In this document: positions 1-8,893 of the stretch, piece after piece | Numbering within the stretch: the first letter of the stretch is position 1 | How the letters are laid out: every line of letters starts with the position of its first letter | Assembly (NCBI RefSeq): GCF_022532105.1 | Contig: NZ_CP092832.1 | Span: 930,001-994,000 of the forward strand | Length of the DNA: 64,000 nt | DNA from: Flavobacterium sp. HJ-32-4 | Lineage (GTDB): Bacteria > Bacteroidota > Bacteroidia > Flavobacteriales > Flavobacteriaceae | Direction of reading: 5' to 3' | Notes under the pieces: model-generated | What the model was told of the DNA's origin: nothing | Database searches by the model: none | Seen by the model: only the letters and a program-made list of their open reading frames with translations | Program-made: the position numbers and the translations under genes

Positions 1-128
1 AATGTTTCAAAGTTCTTAGACGTACTCTGCAACGTCTTAGGCAATGCCATTTTCACAAAAGTAGTTTGCGCGGCGGCGAAGGCACTGATGGCTACGGTAG
101 CCACCAGGCTCAGAAAAAGATTTTTCAT
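1..128 (-). CDS. Secreted protein, N-terminal fragment (runs off the left edge)
   Basis: The ATG at 128 opens a frame that stays open to the window edge, giving about 42 residues. It begins MKNLFLSLVATVAISAFAAA followed by Q, a Sec signal peptide with a likely AxAAA-Q cleavage site. The mature part starts TTFVKMALPKTLQ and is too short to assign. Its promoter (192-237) matches the promoters of two kinase transcripts next door, so it is probably a target of the adjacent LuxR-type regulator. That link is an inference from shared sites. Confidence 0.7.
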   Translation of the reverse strand, partial: MKNLFLSLVATVAISAFAAAQTTFVKMALPKTLQSTSKNFET

Positions 129-191
129 GGTGTACATAATTAAAGGTTACATTTTGTTTTTGTGTCGGCACTTCCCGGGCTGTCCGACGAT

Positions 192-237
192 GTAAAACTA
201 CCCAAGGTCGGACGATTGATTTTACGGGAAAACCGTA
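192..237 (-). promoter_or_regulatory. Palindromic operator plus -7 box upstream of the partial secreted gene
   Basis: TACGGGAAAACCGTA at 223-237 is a perfect inverted repeat (TACGG/CCGTA, 5-bp spacer). On the minus strand, 22 bp further on, lies TAGTTTTAC (200-192), close to the Bacteroidetes TAnnTTTG -7 box. The same palindrome and spacing recur at 2963-3008 and 7130-7174. Confidence 0.7.
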
Positions 238-244
238 CAAAATG

Positions 245-907
245 TTAAATGTAACCCCGCTCCCGCGCTTCCCTGACGATGTCTTCGTCGGTGCCTTTTG
301 CGATGCCGAAATAGTCCTTGATGCTGGCTTTTCGTTTTTCAACAGCACTCTGCGACAGCTTGACCATATCCGGGATGTTCTTGGTGCGGATACCTTGCGC
401 CAATAGCTGGATAATCTGGCGGTTGTAGCTGTCGAGGTAGTCGCTTTTGGCTACCACGTTTCGAAGATTCGCTGCAGCCGTGGCGGTCATATAGGTTTTT
501 CCAGCCAGTACCGTATCAAACGCCGTCAACAAGTCATTGGCTGAAAAATCACTCTTTATCATGAGTCCTTCCGGCGCGCAGGCCTTCATGATATTGTAAA
601 GGATAAACGCTTCCGAATGCGACGTCATGAGGATGATTTTGACCTTCGGATAACGCGTCCGCGCCAGTGCACCGAGGTCTTCACCGTTCATGATTTTCTG
701 CTGCGGGTAGGGGGGGAGGCTCCAATCAAGGCAGATGACGTCGAAAGGAGGGCGGCTTTCGGGTTGTGTCAAGAGGTGAAACGCCTCCTCGCAACTGTAG
801 GCTTCCGTAAAATGCAGGTCATGACCGGTGTCGAGAAAACTCAGGATACTCTTGTAGCCTTCAATCTGGGTGGGGTGGTCGTCGATTAACAAAACATGTA
901 ATTTCAT
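245..907 (-). CDS. Response regulator, receiver plus LuxR-type HTH
   Basis: The protein has 220 residues. The N-terminal receiver shows the acidic pair in LLIDDHP (residues 7-12), the phosphoacceptor Asp61 in VICLDWSLP, and the conserved Lys in LMIKSD. Residues about 155-220 look like a NarL/LuxR helix-turn-helix (RQIIQLLAQG, SQSAVEKRKASIKDYFG). The start lies 5 bp after the stop of kinase 1, so the two are almost certainly co-transcribed and form a cognate pair. It is the only DNA-binding regulator in this cluster and is the natural candidate to bind the TACGG-N5-CCGTA palindromes nearby; that binding is inferred. Confidence 0.9.
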   Translation of the reverse strand: MKLHVLLIDDHPTQIEGYKSILSFLDTGHDLHFTEAYSCEEAFHLLTQPESRPPFDVICLDWSLPPYPQQKIMNGEDLGALARTRYPKVKIILMTSHSEAFILYNIMKACAPEGLMIKSDFSANDLLTAFDTVLAGKTYMTATAAANLRNVVAKSDYLDSYNRQIIQLLAQGIRTKNIPDMVKLSQSAVEKRKASIKDYFGIAKGTDEDIVREARERGYI

Positions 908-912
908 GGCAG

Positions 913-2943
913 TTATGATTTAAGTGGAAGAATAAAGACCAAGGTAGTACCCCCTCCTTGCATTGATTTTATTTTAAATGATCCGCCTTGCTGCCGGATG
1001 CGTGTTTCCATATTGGTAAGTCCGAGACCTTTTTTGATGGCCGATGGCGTAAAACCGACCCCATCATCCGTCACTACCACCCATAAATGTTGTTTGCGTT
1101 GTCTCAGGGTGATGTGGGCCGTTTTCGCCTGCGCGTATTTCCGGATGTTGGTAAGGGCCTCCTGCAACACCCGATACAATTGTATTTTGACCGTATTGGG
1201 AATGGCATCCCATTGAATAGCCACATCCAAATCGAGATGAAACTGTGTGGTTGACACCTCCTTTGCTGACTGCATCAGCGTGCGTAAAAGGGCACTGAAC
1301 GAATGGTCTTCCCCAAACAGATCGTTTTCCAGGTCATAGGCAATAGAACGTATTTCCTTTTCGACCTCCTGAATTTTGTCGATGTGACCCAGGCATTTCG
1401 AAACCGTCTCCGGATCGTTGCGCTTGTTGAGTACGAACAGATTGAGGCGAATTCCTGAGAGTTTCCCCATCACACCGTCATGCAGTTCCTGTGAAATGCG
1501 GCGCTTTTCGAGTTTACGGCCTTCCTCGACTTTCTCCTGTTGCTGTTGCAGGAGTTGGAAAATCTCGTCATCGGCCGCCTGCCGTTCGCGCAGCAATTGT
1601 ACCTCCTTTTTCCGGGCCCGGTAATGGCGGGCGAACAATCCGCCCAACAGCAGCACTCCTACAGAAGACGCGCCGATGGTGATCTTTTGGTTTTGGGTAA
1701 GGAGGTGTTGGTTTTGCTCTTTGAGTTCGGCGGTTTGGTATTCGATGGCGCTGAATTGCCCCCTTAGCTTTAATGCTTCCCTATCTATGGAATCGCGTAG
1801 CATAATATAATCGGTCGCGTGCTTTTGAAGATTCCGGGCGTTACATTTGATCAACTCCGAAAGGCACTTCAGGCGCTCGTGGGGTAATCTTTTTTCCTGA
1901 GCAATTTGCAACGCGCTATTTAATGCGTCTAGCTGCTTTTTTCCCCTATTTATATAGGCATAATATTCAGCTTGGTTTATCTTACATCCGATGAGTAACC
2001 TGTAGTCATTGAATCGATATCCTGACTCAATAGCATTTTTATTTACTTGGATAGAATATCCCCTGCCTGACCTGAGAAAAGCAATATTTTTATTTTCCGT
2101 AAGAAGTGCCTCCACATCCGAATAATTTGGGAAAAGATAAGGGCACTTTAGGCCATTATCAAAACAAGCTATTGCTTTGTCAAATTGCTCCTGCGATAAA
2201 TATAAGCCCCCAAGATTGTTGAAGTAGAGACCTTTAATACCGAGTGTTTTCTTACTCGCATACCTAACGTTTAAGATAGCATTTCGAAAGGACTGAATTG
2301 CTTTTTCATATTGCCCATTATTTTGTTGAACAAGGGCGCAATAATTCCAAAACGCGTGTCGATAGGATTTATTCCCTTTAGAAAGTTGTAAGCTTCGATA
2401 AGCCAAAGACTCGCATTTTTGAAATTGTCCATATTCAAGGTACAAATCAAGCCTGCGGATCACCGTGCTAAAGTACCCGTCGTGGTCTTGACTCAAAGTA
2501 TAGAGTCGCTCCGCTTTAAAATATTTCTCACAGGCCTTTACCGGTCGAGAAGTTTTTGTGAAATAATCCCCTAAATAAACAAGTGCTTTCGCTTTATCGG
2601 TTTTGTTTTGTAGACATGCGGAAGACAACAGAATATTGAGAATGCATTCATATCGCTCCAATTCTCCCATGTTCCAATACCGATTCGCGACCCGAAACAT
2701 GTTCTTCACATAAATAGAATCTTTAGGAAGCGTTTCAACAAGCGCCTTCGCCCGATTGGCACTGCGTTTGCGCACAGGCAGGTCGGCACTATCAGTATTC
2801 GCGACGGTGAAGTAATATTCGAGGCTGTCCATTTTTTGAAATGAGGCAACAGGCTTCATATCAGGCGTACAAGTCCCTGACAGAAAGCCTAATAGAAGTA
2901 GTGCGACAAACGAAAAAAGGCGCATGAGCTTCAAATAACGCAC
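913..2943 (-). CDS. TPR sensor histidine kinase 1 (HisKA_3/NarX type)
   Basis: The protein has 676 residues. A signal-peptide-like start ends near Cys25 (SGTC, a possible imperfect lipobox). TPR-like helices fill residues about 40-390, and one membrane segment spans about 421-439 (ITIGASSVGVLLLGG). A coiled region follows, then the dimerisation box with the phospho-acceptor His488 in SQELHDGVMG. A HATPase_c domain carries NIRKYA (N box), DDGVGF (G1), GLGLTNMETR (G2) and a GGGTT tail. The likely topology is TPR outside the inner membrane and kinase inside. It leads a two-gene operon with the regulator at 245-907. Residues from about 400 on are nearly identical to kinases 2 and 3, while the TPR part differs. 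Confidence 0.9.
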   Translation of the reverse strand: MRYLKLMRLFSFVALLLLGFLSGTCTPDMKPVASFQKMDSLEYYFTVANTDSADLPVRKRSANRAKALVETLPKDSIYVKNMFRVANRYWNMGELERYECILNILLSSACLQNKTDKAKALVYLGDYFTKTSRPVKACEKYFKAERLYTLSQDHDGYFSTVIRRLDLYLEYGQFQKCESLAYRSLQLSKGNKSYRHAFWNYCALVQQNNGQYEKAIQSFRNAILNVRYASKKTLGIKGLYFNNLGGLYLSQEQFDKAIACFDNGLKCPYLFPNYSDVEALLTENKNIAFLRSGRGYSIQVNKNAIESGYRFNDYRLLIGCKINQAEYYAYINRGKKQLDALNSALQIAQEKRLPHERLKCLSELIKCNARNLQKHATDYIMLRDSIDREALKLRGQFSAIEYQTAELKEQNQHLLTQNQKITIGASSVGVLLLGGLFARHYRARKKEVQLLRERQAADDEIFQLLQQQQEKVEEGRKLEKRRISQELHDGVMGKLSGIRLNLFVLNKRNDPETVSKCLGHIDKIQEVEKEIRSIAYDLENDLFGEDHSFSALLRTLMQSAKEVSTTQFHLDLDVAIQWDAIPNTVKIQLYRVLQEALTNIRKYAQAKTAHITLRQRKQHLWVVVTDDGVGFTPSAIKKGLGLTNMETRIRQQGGSFKIKSMQGGGTTLVFILPLKS

Positions 2944-2962
2944 GCATAGCGCACGAGTAAGA

Positions 2963-3008
2963 GTAAAGCTACAAAAAACAATAATAGTAGCGCTACGGTT
3001 TTCCCGTA
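2963..3008 (-). promoter_or_regulatory. Palindromic operator plus -7 box upstream of kinase 1
   Basis: The plus strand reads TACGGTTTTCCCGTA at 2994-3008, the complement of the motif at 223-237. On the minus strand a TAGCTTTAC -7-like box (2971-2963) lies 22 bp further on, and the kinase 1 start follows about 20 bp after that. The palindrome sits where the -33 element is expected, so a bound regulator could activate or block polymerase. Confidence 0.7.
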
Positions 3009-3022
3009 AAAAACAATCGGAC

Positions 3023-5053
3023 TTAGGTGGTAACGGGCAGTGTAAAAATCAATGTAGTGCCTTGGCTTTCCTTCGATTTCAGTTTGAAAGCACCGCCTTG
3101 TCGTCGGATGCGTGTTTCCATATTGGTAAGTCCAAGTCCTTTTTTGATGGACGAGGGCGTAAAACCGATCCCGTCATCCTTCACCACCGCCCACAAATGT
3201 TGTTTGCGTTGCCTCAGGGTGATGTGTACTTCTTTCGCCTTCGCGTATTTCCGGATGTTGGTAAGGGCCTCCTGCAACACCCGATACAGTTGTATTTTCA
3301 CCGTGTTCGGAATCGCGTCCCATTGAATCGCCGCATCCAAATCGAGATGGAATTGGGTGGTCGACACCTCCTTTGCTGACTGCACCAGCGTACGCAACAG
3401 GGCACTGAACGAACGATCTTCCCCAAACAGGTCGTTTTCGAGGTCATAGGCAATAGAACGTATTTCTTTCTCGACCTCCTGGATTTTGTCGATATGACTT
3501 AGGCATTTCGAAACCGTCTCCGGATCACTCCGCTTGTTGAGCACGAACAGATTGAGGCGAATTCCCGAGAGTTTCCCCATCACACCGTCATGCAATTCCT
3601 GTGAGATACGGCGCTTTTCAAGTTTACGTCCTTCCTCCACTTTCTCCTGTTGCTGTTGCAGGAGTTGGAAAATCTCGTCATCGGCCGCTTGGCGTTCGCG
3701 CAGTAATTGTACCTCCTTTTTCCGGGCCCGGTAATGGCGGGCGAACAATCCGCCCAATAACAGCACTCCAACAGAAGACGCGCCGATGGTGATCTTTTGG
3801 TTTTGGGTAAGGAGTTGCTGGTTTTGCTCTTTGAGTTCGGAGGTTTGGTATTCAATCTGCGCAAATTTGTTGCGGTTTCGCCGTTCGGCGAGTTGGAGAG
3901 AGTCGGAGAGCGTCAGGTAATCCGTCAGGAGGTTTTCGTTACGGCAGTCATGCTCCAACGCCGTTCGCAAAATCTCAGGCAACCGAGAGGTCAGTTTTTT
4001 CTCCCGACAAAGAACTAAAAGCGAATCGATGATTTGCAGGCCTTGCTTCCGCTGTCGGTTTTGGAAATAATAGATGGCCTGGTGTAGTTTGCAGTCTGTC
4101 ATGCCAGAGTATTCGTTGAGGATTTTATATAGTTGGAAGGCACGCTCGCTATCTCTCATTGAGTAACGCCCCGTCATATAAAAGCGGCTGAAGTTCCTTT
4201 GCTCGAGTAACGCGGCATATCCGTCTGAATCATTTTCAGTTTTCGCTTTATCCGATAAAGCGGTATGACAGATTTCGTAGGCTCGGCGGTAGTTTTTGCG
4301 CGCAATTTCTACTGAGGCCATATTATTAAGGTAGGTAAATTCTAGTCCCTGATGTTTCGTTTCACCATAACGCTTTAAAGTTGTTAGTGCCTTTGAGAAA
4401 AAAAGGGCTGATTTATAAGGCTCACCATAGGAAGTGGAAATAATGCCTAAGTAGGTGTAGAATCGATGGTGGTATATTTTATTTTGGTGTTCACCTATTT
4501 TCACGCCTTCATAACACAGTTTTTCACACGTTAAATAATCCCCTACGGTAACGAGCATTTCACATTTTTTAGTCAAAGCTAACAGCACGTATTCAAAATC
4601 GCGTATATGGCGTGCGTAGAATTCTGCTCGATGATAGTTAGCGTAGGCTTTATCTGTGAGGCCTTTACGAATCATATAGTCGCCGATATACAACTGGTTT
4701 TTACAGTATTCTCTGGAACATTTGTTCGCGATTTGTTGATCAAGCCTAAGAGTAATGTTGTAATAATGGTCTAGCTCTCCACAGTTCCAATACCGATTCG
4801 CCACCCGAAACATATTTTTTACATAGATCGAATCTTTGGGCATCTTTTCCGTCAACGCTCTCGCCCGATCCGCAAAATGCCGGCGAATGGCTATTTCCGT
4901 ACTGTCGTCATTGGCCACGGTAAAATAGTATTCAAGGCTGTCGTTCAGTTGTTGTGACGCAGTGACCGGGGGTGGCGATGTACAGCCATGAAAGCACAAC
5001 CCCAACGCGAGTAAGGCGAGTACAAAAAAGAAAAGTAGCAGTTTTCTATTCAT
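3023..5053 (-). CDS. TPR sensor histidine kinase 2
   Basis: The protein has 676 residues with the same architecture as kinase 1: an N-terminal hydrophobic segment ending in a lipobox-like FHGC, a TPR region, a membrane segment (ITIGASSVGVLLLGG), the H box SQELHDGVMG and a HATPase_c domain (DDGIGF, GLGLTNMETR). The TPR half is the most divergent of the three tandem kinases, with lower GC and a different helix pattern, whereas the kinase half matches its neighbours almost residue for residue. Its start overlaps the 3' end of kinase 3 by 8 bp, so translation is probably coupled. It has no promoter palindrome of its own. Confidence 0.9.
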   Translation of the reverse strand: MNRKLLLFFFVLALLALGLCFHGCTSPPPVTASQQLNDSLEYYFTVANDDSTEIAIRRHFADRARALTEKMPKDSIYVKNMFRVANRYWNCGELDHYYNITLRLDQQIANKCSREYCKNQLYIGDYMIRKGLTDKAYANYHRAEFYARHIRDFEYVLLALTKKCEMLVTVGDYLTCEKLCYEGVKIGEHQNKIYHHRFYTYLGIISTSYGEPYKSALFFSKALTTLKRYGETKHQGLEFTYLNNMASVEIARKNYRRAYEICHTALSDKAKTENDSDGYAALLEQRNFSRFYMTGRYSMRDSERAFQLYKILNEYSGMTDCKLHQAIYYFQNRQRKQGLQIIDSLLVLCREKKLTSRLPEILRTALEHDCRNENLLTDYLTLSDSLQLAERRNRNKFAQIEYQTSELKEQNQQLLTQNQKITIGASSVGVLLLGGLFARHYRARKKEVQLLRERQAADDEIFQLLQQQQEKVEEGRKLEKRRISQELHDGVMGKLSGIRLNLFVLNKRSDPETVSKCLSHIDKIQEVEKEIRSIAYDLENDLFGEDRSFSALLRTLVQSAKEVSTTQFHLDLDAAIQWDAIPNTVKIQLYRVLQEALTNIRKYAKAKEVHITLRQRKQHLWAVVKDDGIGFTPSSIKKGLGLTNMETRIRRQGGAFKLKSKESQGTTLIFTLPVTT

Positions 5054-7085
5054 CGTCCCGATGCGATTCTTTCGTTAGTGTGGGAAGAGTAAAGAGGAGT
5101 GTCGTGCCCCGCCCTTCCGCGGATTTTGCCTTAAAGTTCCCGCCCTGACGCCGGATGCGGTTTTCCATATTATCGAGACCAAGTCCTTTTTTCACTTTGG
5201 TCGGATGGAAACCCACGCCATCGTCGGCCACGCGTACCCATAAATGTTGTTTGCGTTGCCTCAGGGTGATGTGTACTTCTTTCGCCTGCGCGTATTTCCG
5301 GATGTTGGTAAGGGCCTCCTGCAACACCCTATACAATTGTATTTTCACCGTGTTGGGAATCGCGTCCCATTGGATAGCGGCATCTAAGTCGAGATGGAAT
5401 TGCGTGGTTGACACGTCCTTAGCTGATTGCACCAGCGTACGCAACAGGGCACTGAACGAACGGTCTTCCCTAAACAAATCGTTTTCGAGGTCATAGGCAA
5501 TAGAACGTATTTCTTTTTCGACCTCCTGGATTTTGTCGATATGACCCAGGCACTTCGAAACCGTCTCCGGGTCGTTGCGCTTGTTAAGCACAAAAAGATT
5601 GAGACGGATACCCGAGAGTTTCCCCATCACACCGTCATGCAGTTCCTGTGAGATACGGCGCTTTTCGAGTTTACGTCCTTCCTCCACTTTCTCCTGTTGC
5701 TGTTGCAGGAGTTGGAAAATCTCGTCATCGGCCGCCTGCCGTTCGCGCAATAACTGTACCTCCTTTTTCCGGGCACGGTAATGACGGGCGAACAATCCGC
5801 CCAACAGCAGCACTCCTACAGAAGACGCGCCGATGGTGATCTTTTGGTTTTGGGTAAGGAGCTGCTGGTTTTGTTGTTTGAGTTCGGAGGTTTGGTATTC
5901 AATGGCGCTGAACTGGGACTTTAGTTTTATCGCTTCTGCATCGATTGAGTCCCGCAAATCTATATATTCAGTTGCGAGTTCACGAAGATTTGGCGCATTG
6001 CACTCGATTAATTCCGAAAGGCAAAGTAAACGCTCAATTGGAAGTTTTTTCTGCCGCGTAAGTTGTAATGCGCTATAGAGTACCTCAACCTGTTCTTTTT
6101 TTCGGCGAATGGAACCCAGATACCGAGCCCTGTTCTTTTTATATATGGCGATTAACCTGAATTCTTGGTAGAAGTAACTGGCTTTTGTCGAAATACTGTT
6201 TATGGACAGGGAATATCTCTTTCCCATTAGGAATGATACAAAGTTCCGGTTTTCGCGGAGCAGGGGTATTATATAAGAATGGTTGAGGCCCAAACTTGGG
6301 CATTGGAGTCCCTTGTTATAACAGCTAATGGCCTGTTGATTTTTTTGAAGCCGTACATAAACATTCCCAAGATTATTCCAATAAACGCTTTCAGCGCCTC
6401 TTTGCTTTAACGGCGCGTATTTGATAGTTGTAATCGCACAATATAACGAGCGCCTGGCCTTCTCAAATTCTCCCATTCCCATTTGGCTAATCCCACAAAA
6501 ATTATAAAATTCATGCTGATACGCTTTGTTTTCGTTAGATAAGCTAAGGCCGTAATAGCACAGCGACTCCGTTTTTTGATATTGGCCGTATTCAAAATAG
6601 AGATTAGCACGCCGGACGAGAGTACTCAAGTACCCATCTGTGTCAAGTGCTTTTTTGTAGATTTTTTCCGCGTTGAAGTAGGCTTGGTAGGCTCTTACTG
6701 GGTTGCTGTTCTTTTGATAGTAGTCGCCAAGATATCTCAAAGCCTTTCCCTTATCGCTTGGACTTTTGTCTACATAATTTGACGCAAGAAGTGAGTCCAA
6801 AAGTGTCTTATACCGACTCATGTTCCCCATATTCCAATACCGATTCGCTACCCGAAACATGTTTTTTATATATATGGAATCCTGTGGGAGTTTTTTCGTT
6901 AGTGTCCATGCCCGGTCTGCCGCATGCAGTCGAAGGTGTATGGCTACGCTGTCGTCATTGGCCACCGTGAAGTAATATTCGAGACTATCACGCAACTGCT
7001 GCGACGGTGCTGGTATGGGTTGATCCGCACAGCCAAATCCAAAATAGGCGATAACAATCAGGCCGATAAAACAAGCGGTACGCAT
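5046..7085 (-). CDS. TPR sensor histidine kinase 3
   Basis: The protein has 679 residues. An N-terminal hydrophobic segment ends in GFGC (possible lipobox). TPR-like helices follow and resemble kinase 1 (DSIYIKNMFRVANRYWNMG is shared with small changes), then a membrane segment, the SQELHDGVMG H box and a HATPase_c domain with DDGVGF and GLGLDNMENR. It is first in a two-gene transcript with kinase 2 and is driven by the palindrome promoter at 7130-7174. The C-terminal tail (KESHRDDE) is specific to this copy. Confidence 0.9.
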   Translation of the reverse strand: MRTACFIGLIVIAYFGFGCADQPIPAPSQQLRDSLEYYFTVANDDSVAIHLRLHAADRAWTLTKKLPQDSIYIKNMFRVANRYWNMGNMSRYKTLLDSLLASNYVDKSPSDKGKALRYLGDYYQKNSNPVRAYQAYFNAEKIYKKALDTDGYLSTLVRRANLYFEYGQYQKTESLCYYGLSLSNENKAYQHEFYNFCGISQMGMGEFEKARRSLYCAITTIKYAPLKQRGAESVYWNNLGNVYVRLQKNQQAISCYNKGLQCPSLGLNHSYIIPLLRENRNFVSFLMGKRYSLSINSISTKASYFYQEFRLIAIYKKNRARYLGSIRRKKEQVEVLYSALQLTRQKKLPIERLLCLSELIECNAPNLRELATEYIDLRDSIDAEAIKLKSQFSAIEYQTSELKQQNQQLLTQNQKITIGASSVGVLLLGGLFARHYRARKKEVQLLRERQAADDEIFQLLQQQQEKVEEGRKLEKRRISQELHDGVMGKLSGIRLNLFVLNKRNDPETVSKCLGHIDKIQEVEKEIRSIAYDLENDLFREDRSFSALLRTLVQSAKDVSTTQFHLDLDAAIQWDAIPNTVKIQLYRVLQEALTNIRKYAQAKEVHITLRQRKQHLWVRVADDGVGFHPTKVKKGLGLDNMENRIRRQGGNFKAKSAEGRGTTLLFTLPTLTKESHRDDE

Positions 7086-7129
7086 CCCAAGAGTTTTTCG
7101 ATGGAGTAAACACGAGTAATCCTGTAGGG

Positions 7130-7174
7130 GTAAAGCTACAGATTATTCGTTGCCGCCATTACGGTTTTCCCGTA
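7130..7174 (-). promoter_or_regulatory. Palindromic operator plus -7 box upstream of kinases 3 and 2
   Basis: TACGGTTTTCCCGTA at 7160-7174 is followed on the minus strand, 21 bp on, by TAGCTTTAC (7138-7130). The flank TTTAACATTTT beside the palindrome is also found beside the site at 223-237. Confidence 0.7.
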
Positions 7175-7198
7175 AAAAATGTTAAAGTTATTTTCGTC

Positions 7199-7206
7199 TA
7201 TTTTTG
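7199..7206 (+). promoter_or_regulatory. -7 box TATTTTTG of the phosphatase gene
   Basis: TATTTTTG matches the Bacteroidetes -7 consensus TAnnTTTG exactly and lies only 4 bp before the ATG at 7211, so the transcript would be leaderless or nearly so. Confidence 0.5.
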
Positions 7207-7210
7207 CATT

Positions 7211-7951
7211 ATGCGAACCTACGTCATCGGTGATATCCACGGCGGGCTGCGGGCCCTTGAACAAGTATTGGAACGCGCACCTATCGAGCCTAATGACCGC
7301 CTGGTGTTTTTGGGTGATTATGTAGACGGATGGAGCCAGTCGCCAAACGTATTGGACTTCCTCATCCGCCTTCCGGAATGCTATCCGAACTGTATCTTTC
7401 TCAGGGGTAACCACGATCAACTGCTGCACGATTGGCTGACCGCGCGCTATGAGAACATAGACGAAACGCTGTGGTTCCAACATGGGGGTGCCGCTACGGT
7501 TGCAGCCTACGAAGGTGTTACGGAAGCGACACGTGCCGAACACATCCGGTTCCTGGAATCCCTGCATAACTATTACATCGACGAACACAACCGGCTCTTT
7601 GTGCACGCCGGTTTCACCAACCAGAAAGGGGCCACCCATGAATACTTCCCCCGCCTGCTGTATTGGGAGCGCACGCTGTGGGAAATGGCATTGGCACTCG
7701 ATCCGCTCCTGCCGGCCGACGATCCGAAGTACCCGGCACGATTGAAACGCTATACCGACATCTTCATCGGCCACACCCCCGTCACCCGATTGGGCCACCT
7801 CCAGCCGTTGCGCTGCGCCAATGTATGGAATGTCGATACCGGCGCCGCCTTCCATGGTCCGCTGACACTTTTGGACGCCGACACCGGATCGTTTTGGCAA
7901 AGCGATCCGCTTCCGTCTTTATACCCGGGCGAAAAAGGACGAAATCCGTAA
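7211..7951 (+). CDS. Calcineurin-like metallophosphoesterase / Ser-Thr protein phosphatase
   Basis: The protein has 246 residues and the dimetal phosphoesterase signature in order: GDIHGG at about 7-12, GDYVDGW at about 35-41, GNHDQ at about 66-70, then VHAGF and IGHTP for the remaining metal-binding histidines. This layout fits bacterial PPP-family phosphatases (PrpA-like) or diadenosine tetraphosphatases; the substrate cannot be told from sequence. It is a single cytoplasmic domain with no signal peptide. It is divergent from the kinase cluster and shares a 125-bp intergenic region with the kinase 3 promoter. Its ATG sits directly behind the -7 box. Confidence 0.88.
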   Translation: MRTYVIGDIHGGLRALEQVLERAPIEPNDRLVFLGDYVDGWSQSPNVLDFLIRLPECYPNCIFLRGNHDQLLHDWLTARYENIDETLWFQHGGAATVAAYEGVTEATRAEHIRFLESLHNYYIDEHNRLFVHAGFTNQKGATHEYFPRLLYWERTLWEMALALDPLLPADDPKYPARLKRYTDIFIGHTPVTRLGHLQPLRCANVWNVDTGAAFHGPLTLLDADTGSFWQSDPLPSLYPGEKGRNP

Positions 7952-8113
7952 ATCGCAAAACGCGGTTGCCGTTCGTCCGAAAAGCGCGCATTTCATCCGG
8001 AACACTTTTTAGGCCCGGGGGAAGTGTGTATATTGTCATACCCCATTTATCTACCCGAATAACCTTGTTAGTAAGTGTCCTTTGCCCCAAAAAGAAAAGG
8101 TTCGCATTTTGCG

Positions 8114-8121
8114 TATTTTTC
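8114..8121 (+). promoter_or_regulatory. Possible -7 box TATTTTTC of the LytTR gene
   Basis: This is one mismatch from TAnnTTTG and lies 7 bp before the ATG at 8129. Confidence 0.35.
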
Positions 8122-8128
8122 GCTGTAG

Positions 8129-8893
8129 ATGAAATACCCTTACATCATCATTGACGATGACCCAGACAGTGTGACGCGGACCCTCTCGGTTTTCGAGGAG
8201 TTCTCGAACTACTTCCACATGGGTACGGCCGACAACAGTGAAGATGCGGTGAACCTGATCCTCGAACACAAGCCGAAAATGGTGGTGATGGAGATCGATC
8301 CGGAGAACCGCCAGAGCAACCTCGGCCTGGGTATTATCAACGAATTGTTCCGCTTCATGAAGACGCTGCCCAAAATGGTAGTGCTCACCAAGTCGAAAGA
8401 CATGGCCTATCATGCCCTGAAGCACGAGGTATTCGATTACCTGCTGAAACCGCTTAATATACACGAACTGCGAAAAACCATTATCAAGTTCGAGCGCTAT
8501 GCCGAAGACGTGCCGAGCACGCTCTGTATCAAATCGTATGGTGATTACCGGTTTATCGATACCGAAGACATCGTGTATGCCAAGGCCGACAACAACTCCA
8601 CCGATCTTTACATGAACAACGGCGATATGGTCACGGCTTTTAAGACGATGAAGCATTTCGAAACGACCCTGCCGGCCGAATTCGTCAGGATCCACAACAG
8701 TTATATCGTCAATATCAACTACATCTCCCGGATCCACATCGGCAACAACGTCTGTTACCTCAAAAACAGCAAGGTGCAGTTGCCGTTCTCCAAGTCCTAC
8801 AAAAAGAACATCGACCTGCTGATCAACCTGATCACCACCAACGAAGGGCGCGAGATGCGGCGCATCGACCTCAACCTCGACAATATGAACTGA
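8129..8893 (+). CDS. LytTR-family response regulator with Glu at the phosphorylation site
   Basis: The protein has 254 residues. Residues 1-120 form a receiver-like domain with the acidic cluster IIIDDDP and a conserved VLTKSKD strand, but the usual Asp acceptor is Glu55 in VVMEIDP. Residues about 130-235 are a LytTR DNA-binding domain (KSYGDYRFIDTEDIVYAKAD, FVRIHNSYIVNINYISRI, LPFSKSYKKNI). No kinase is adjacent and the gene looks monocistronic. The Glu substitution suggests a regulator that does not need phosphorylation; this is inferred from the replaced residue. Confidence 0.88.
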   Translation: MKYPYIIIDDDPDSVTRTLSVFEEFSNYFHMGTADNSEDAVNLILEHKPKMVVMEIDPENRQSNLGLGIINELFRFMKTLPKMVVLTKSKDMAYHALKHEVFDYLLKPLNIHELRKTIIKFERYAEDVPSTLCIKSYGDYRFIDTEDIVYAKADNNSTDLYMNNGDMVTAFKTMKHFETTLPAEFVRIHNSYIVNINYISRIHIGNNVCYLKNSKVQLPFSKSYKKNIDLLINLITTNEGREMRRIDLNLDNMN

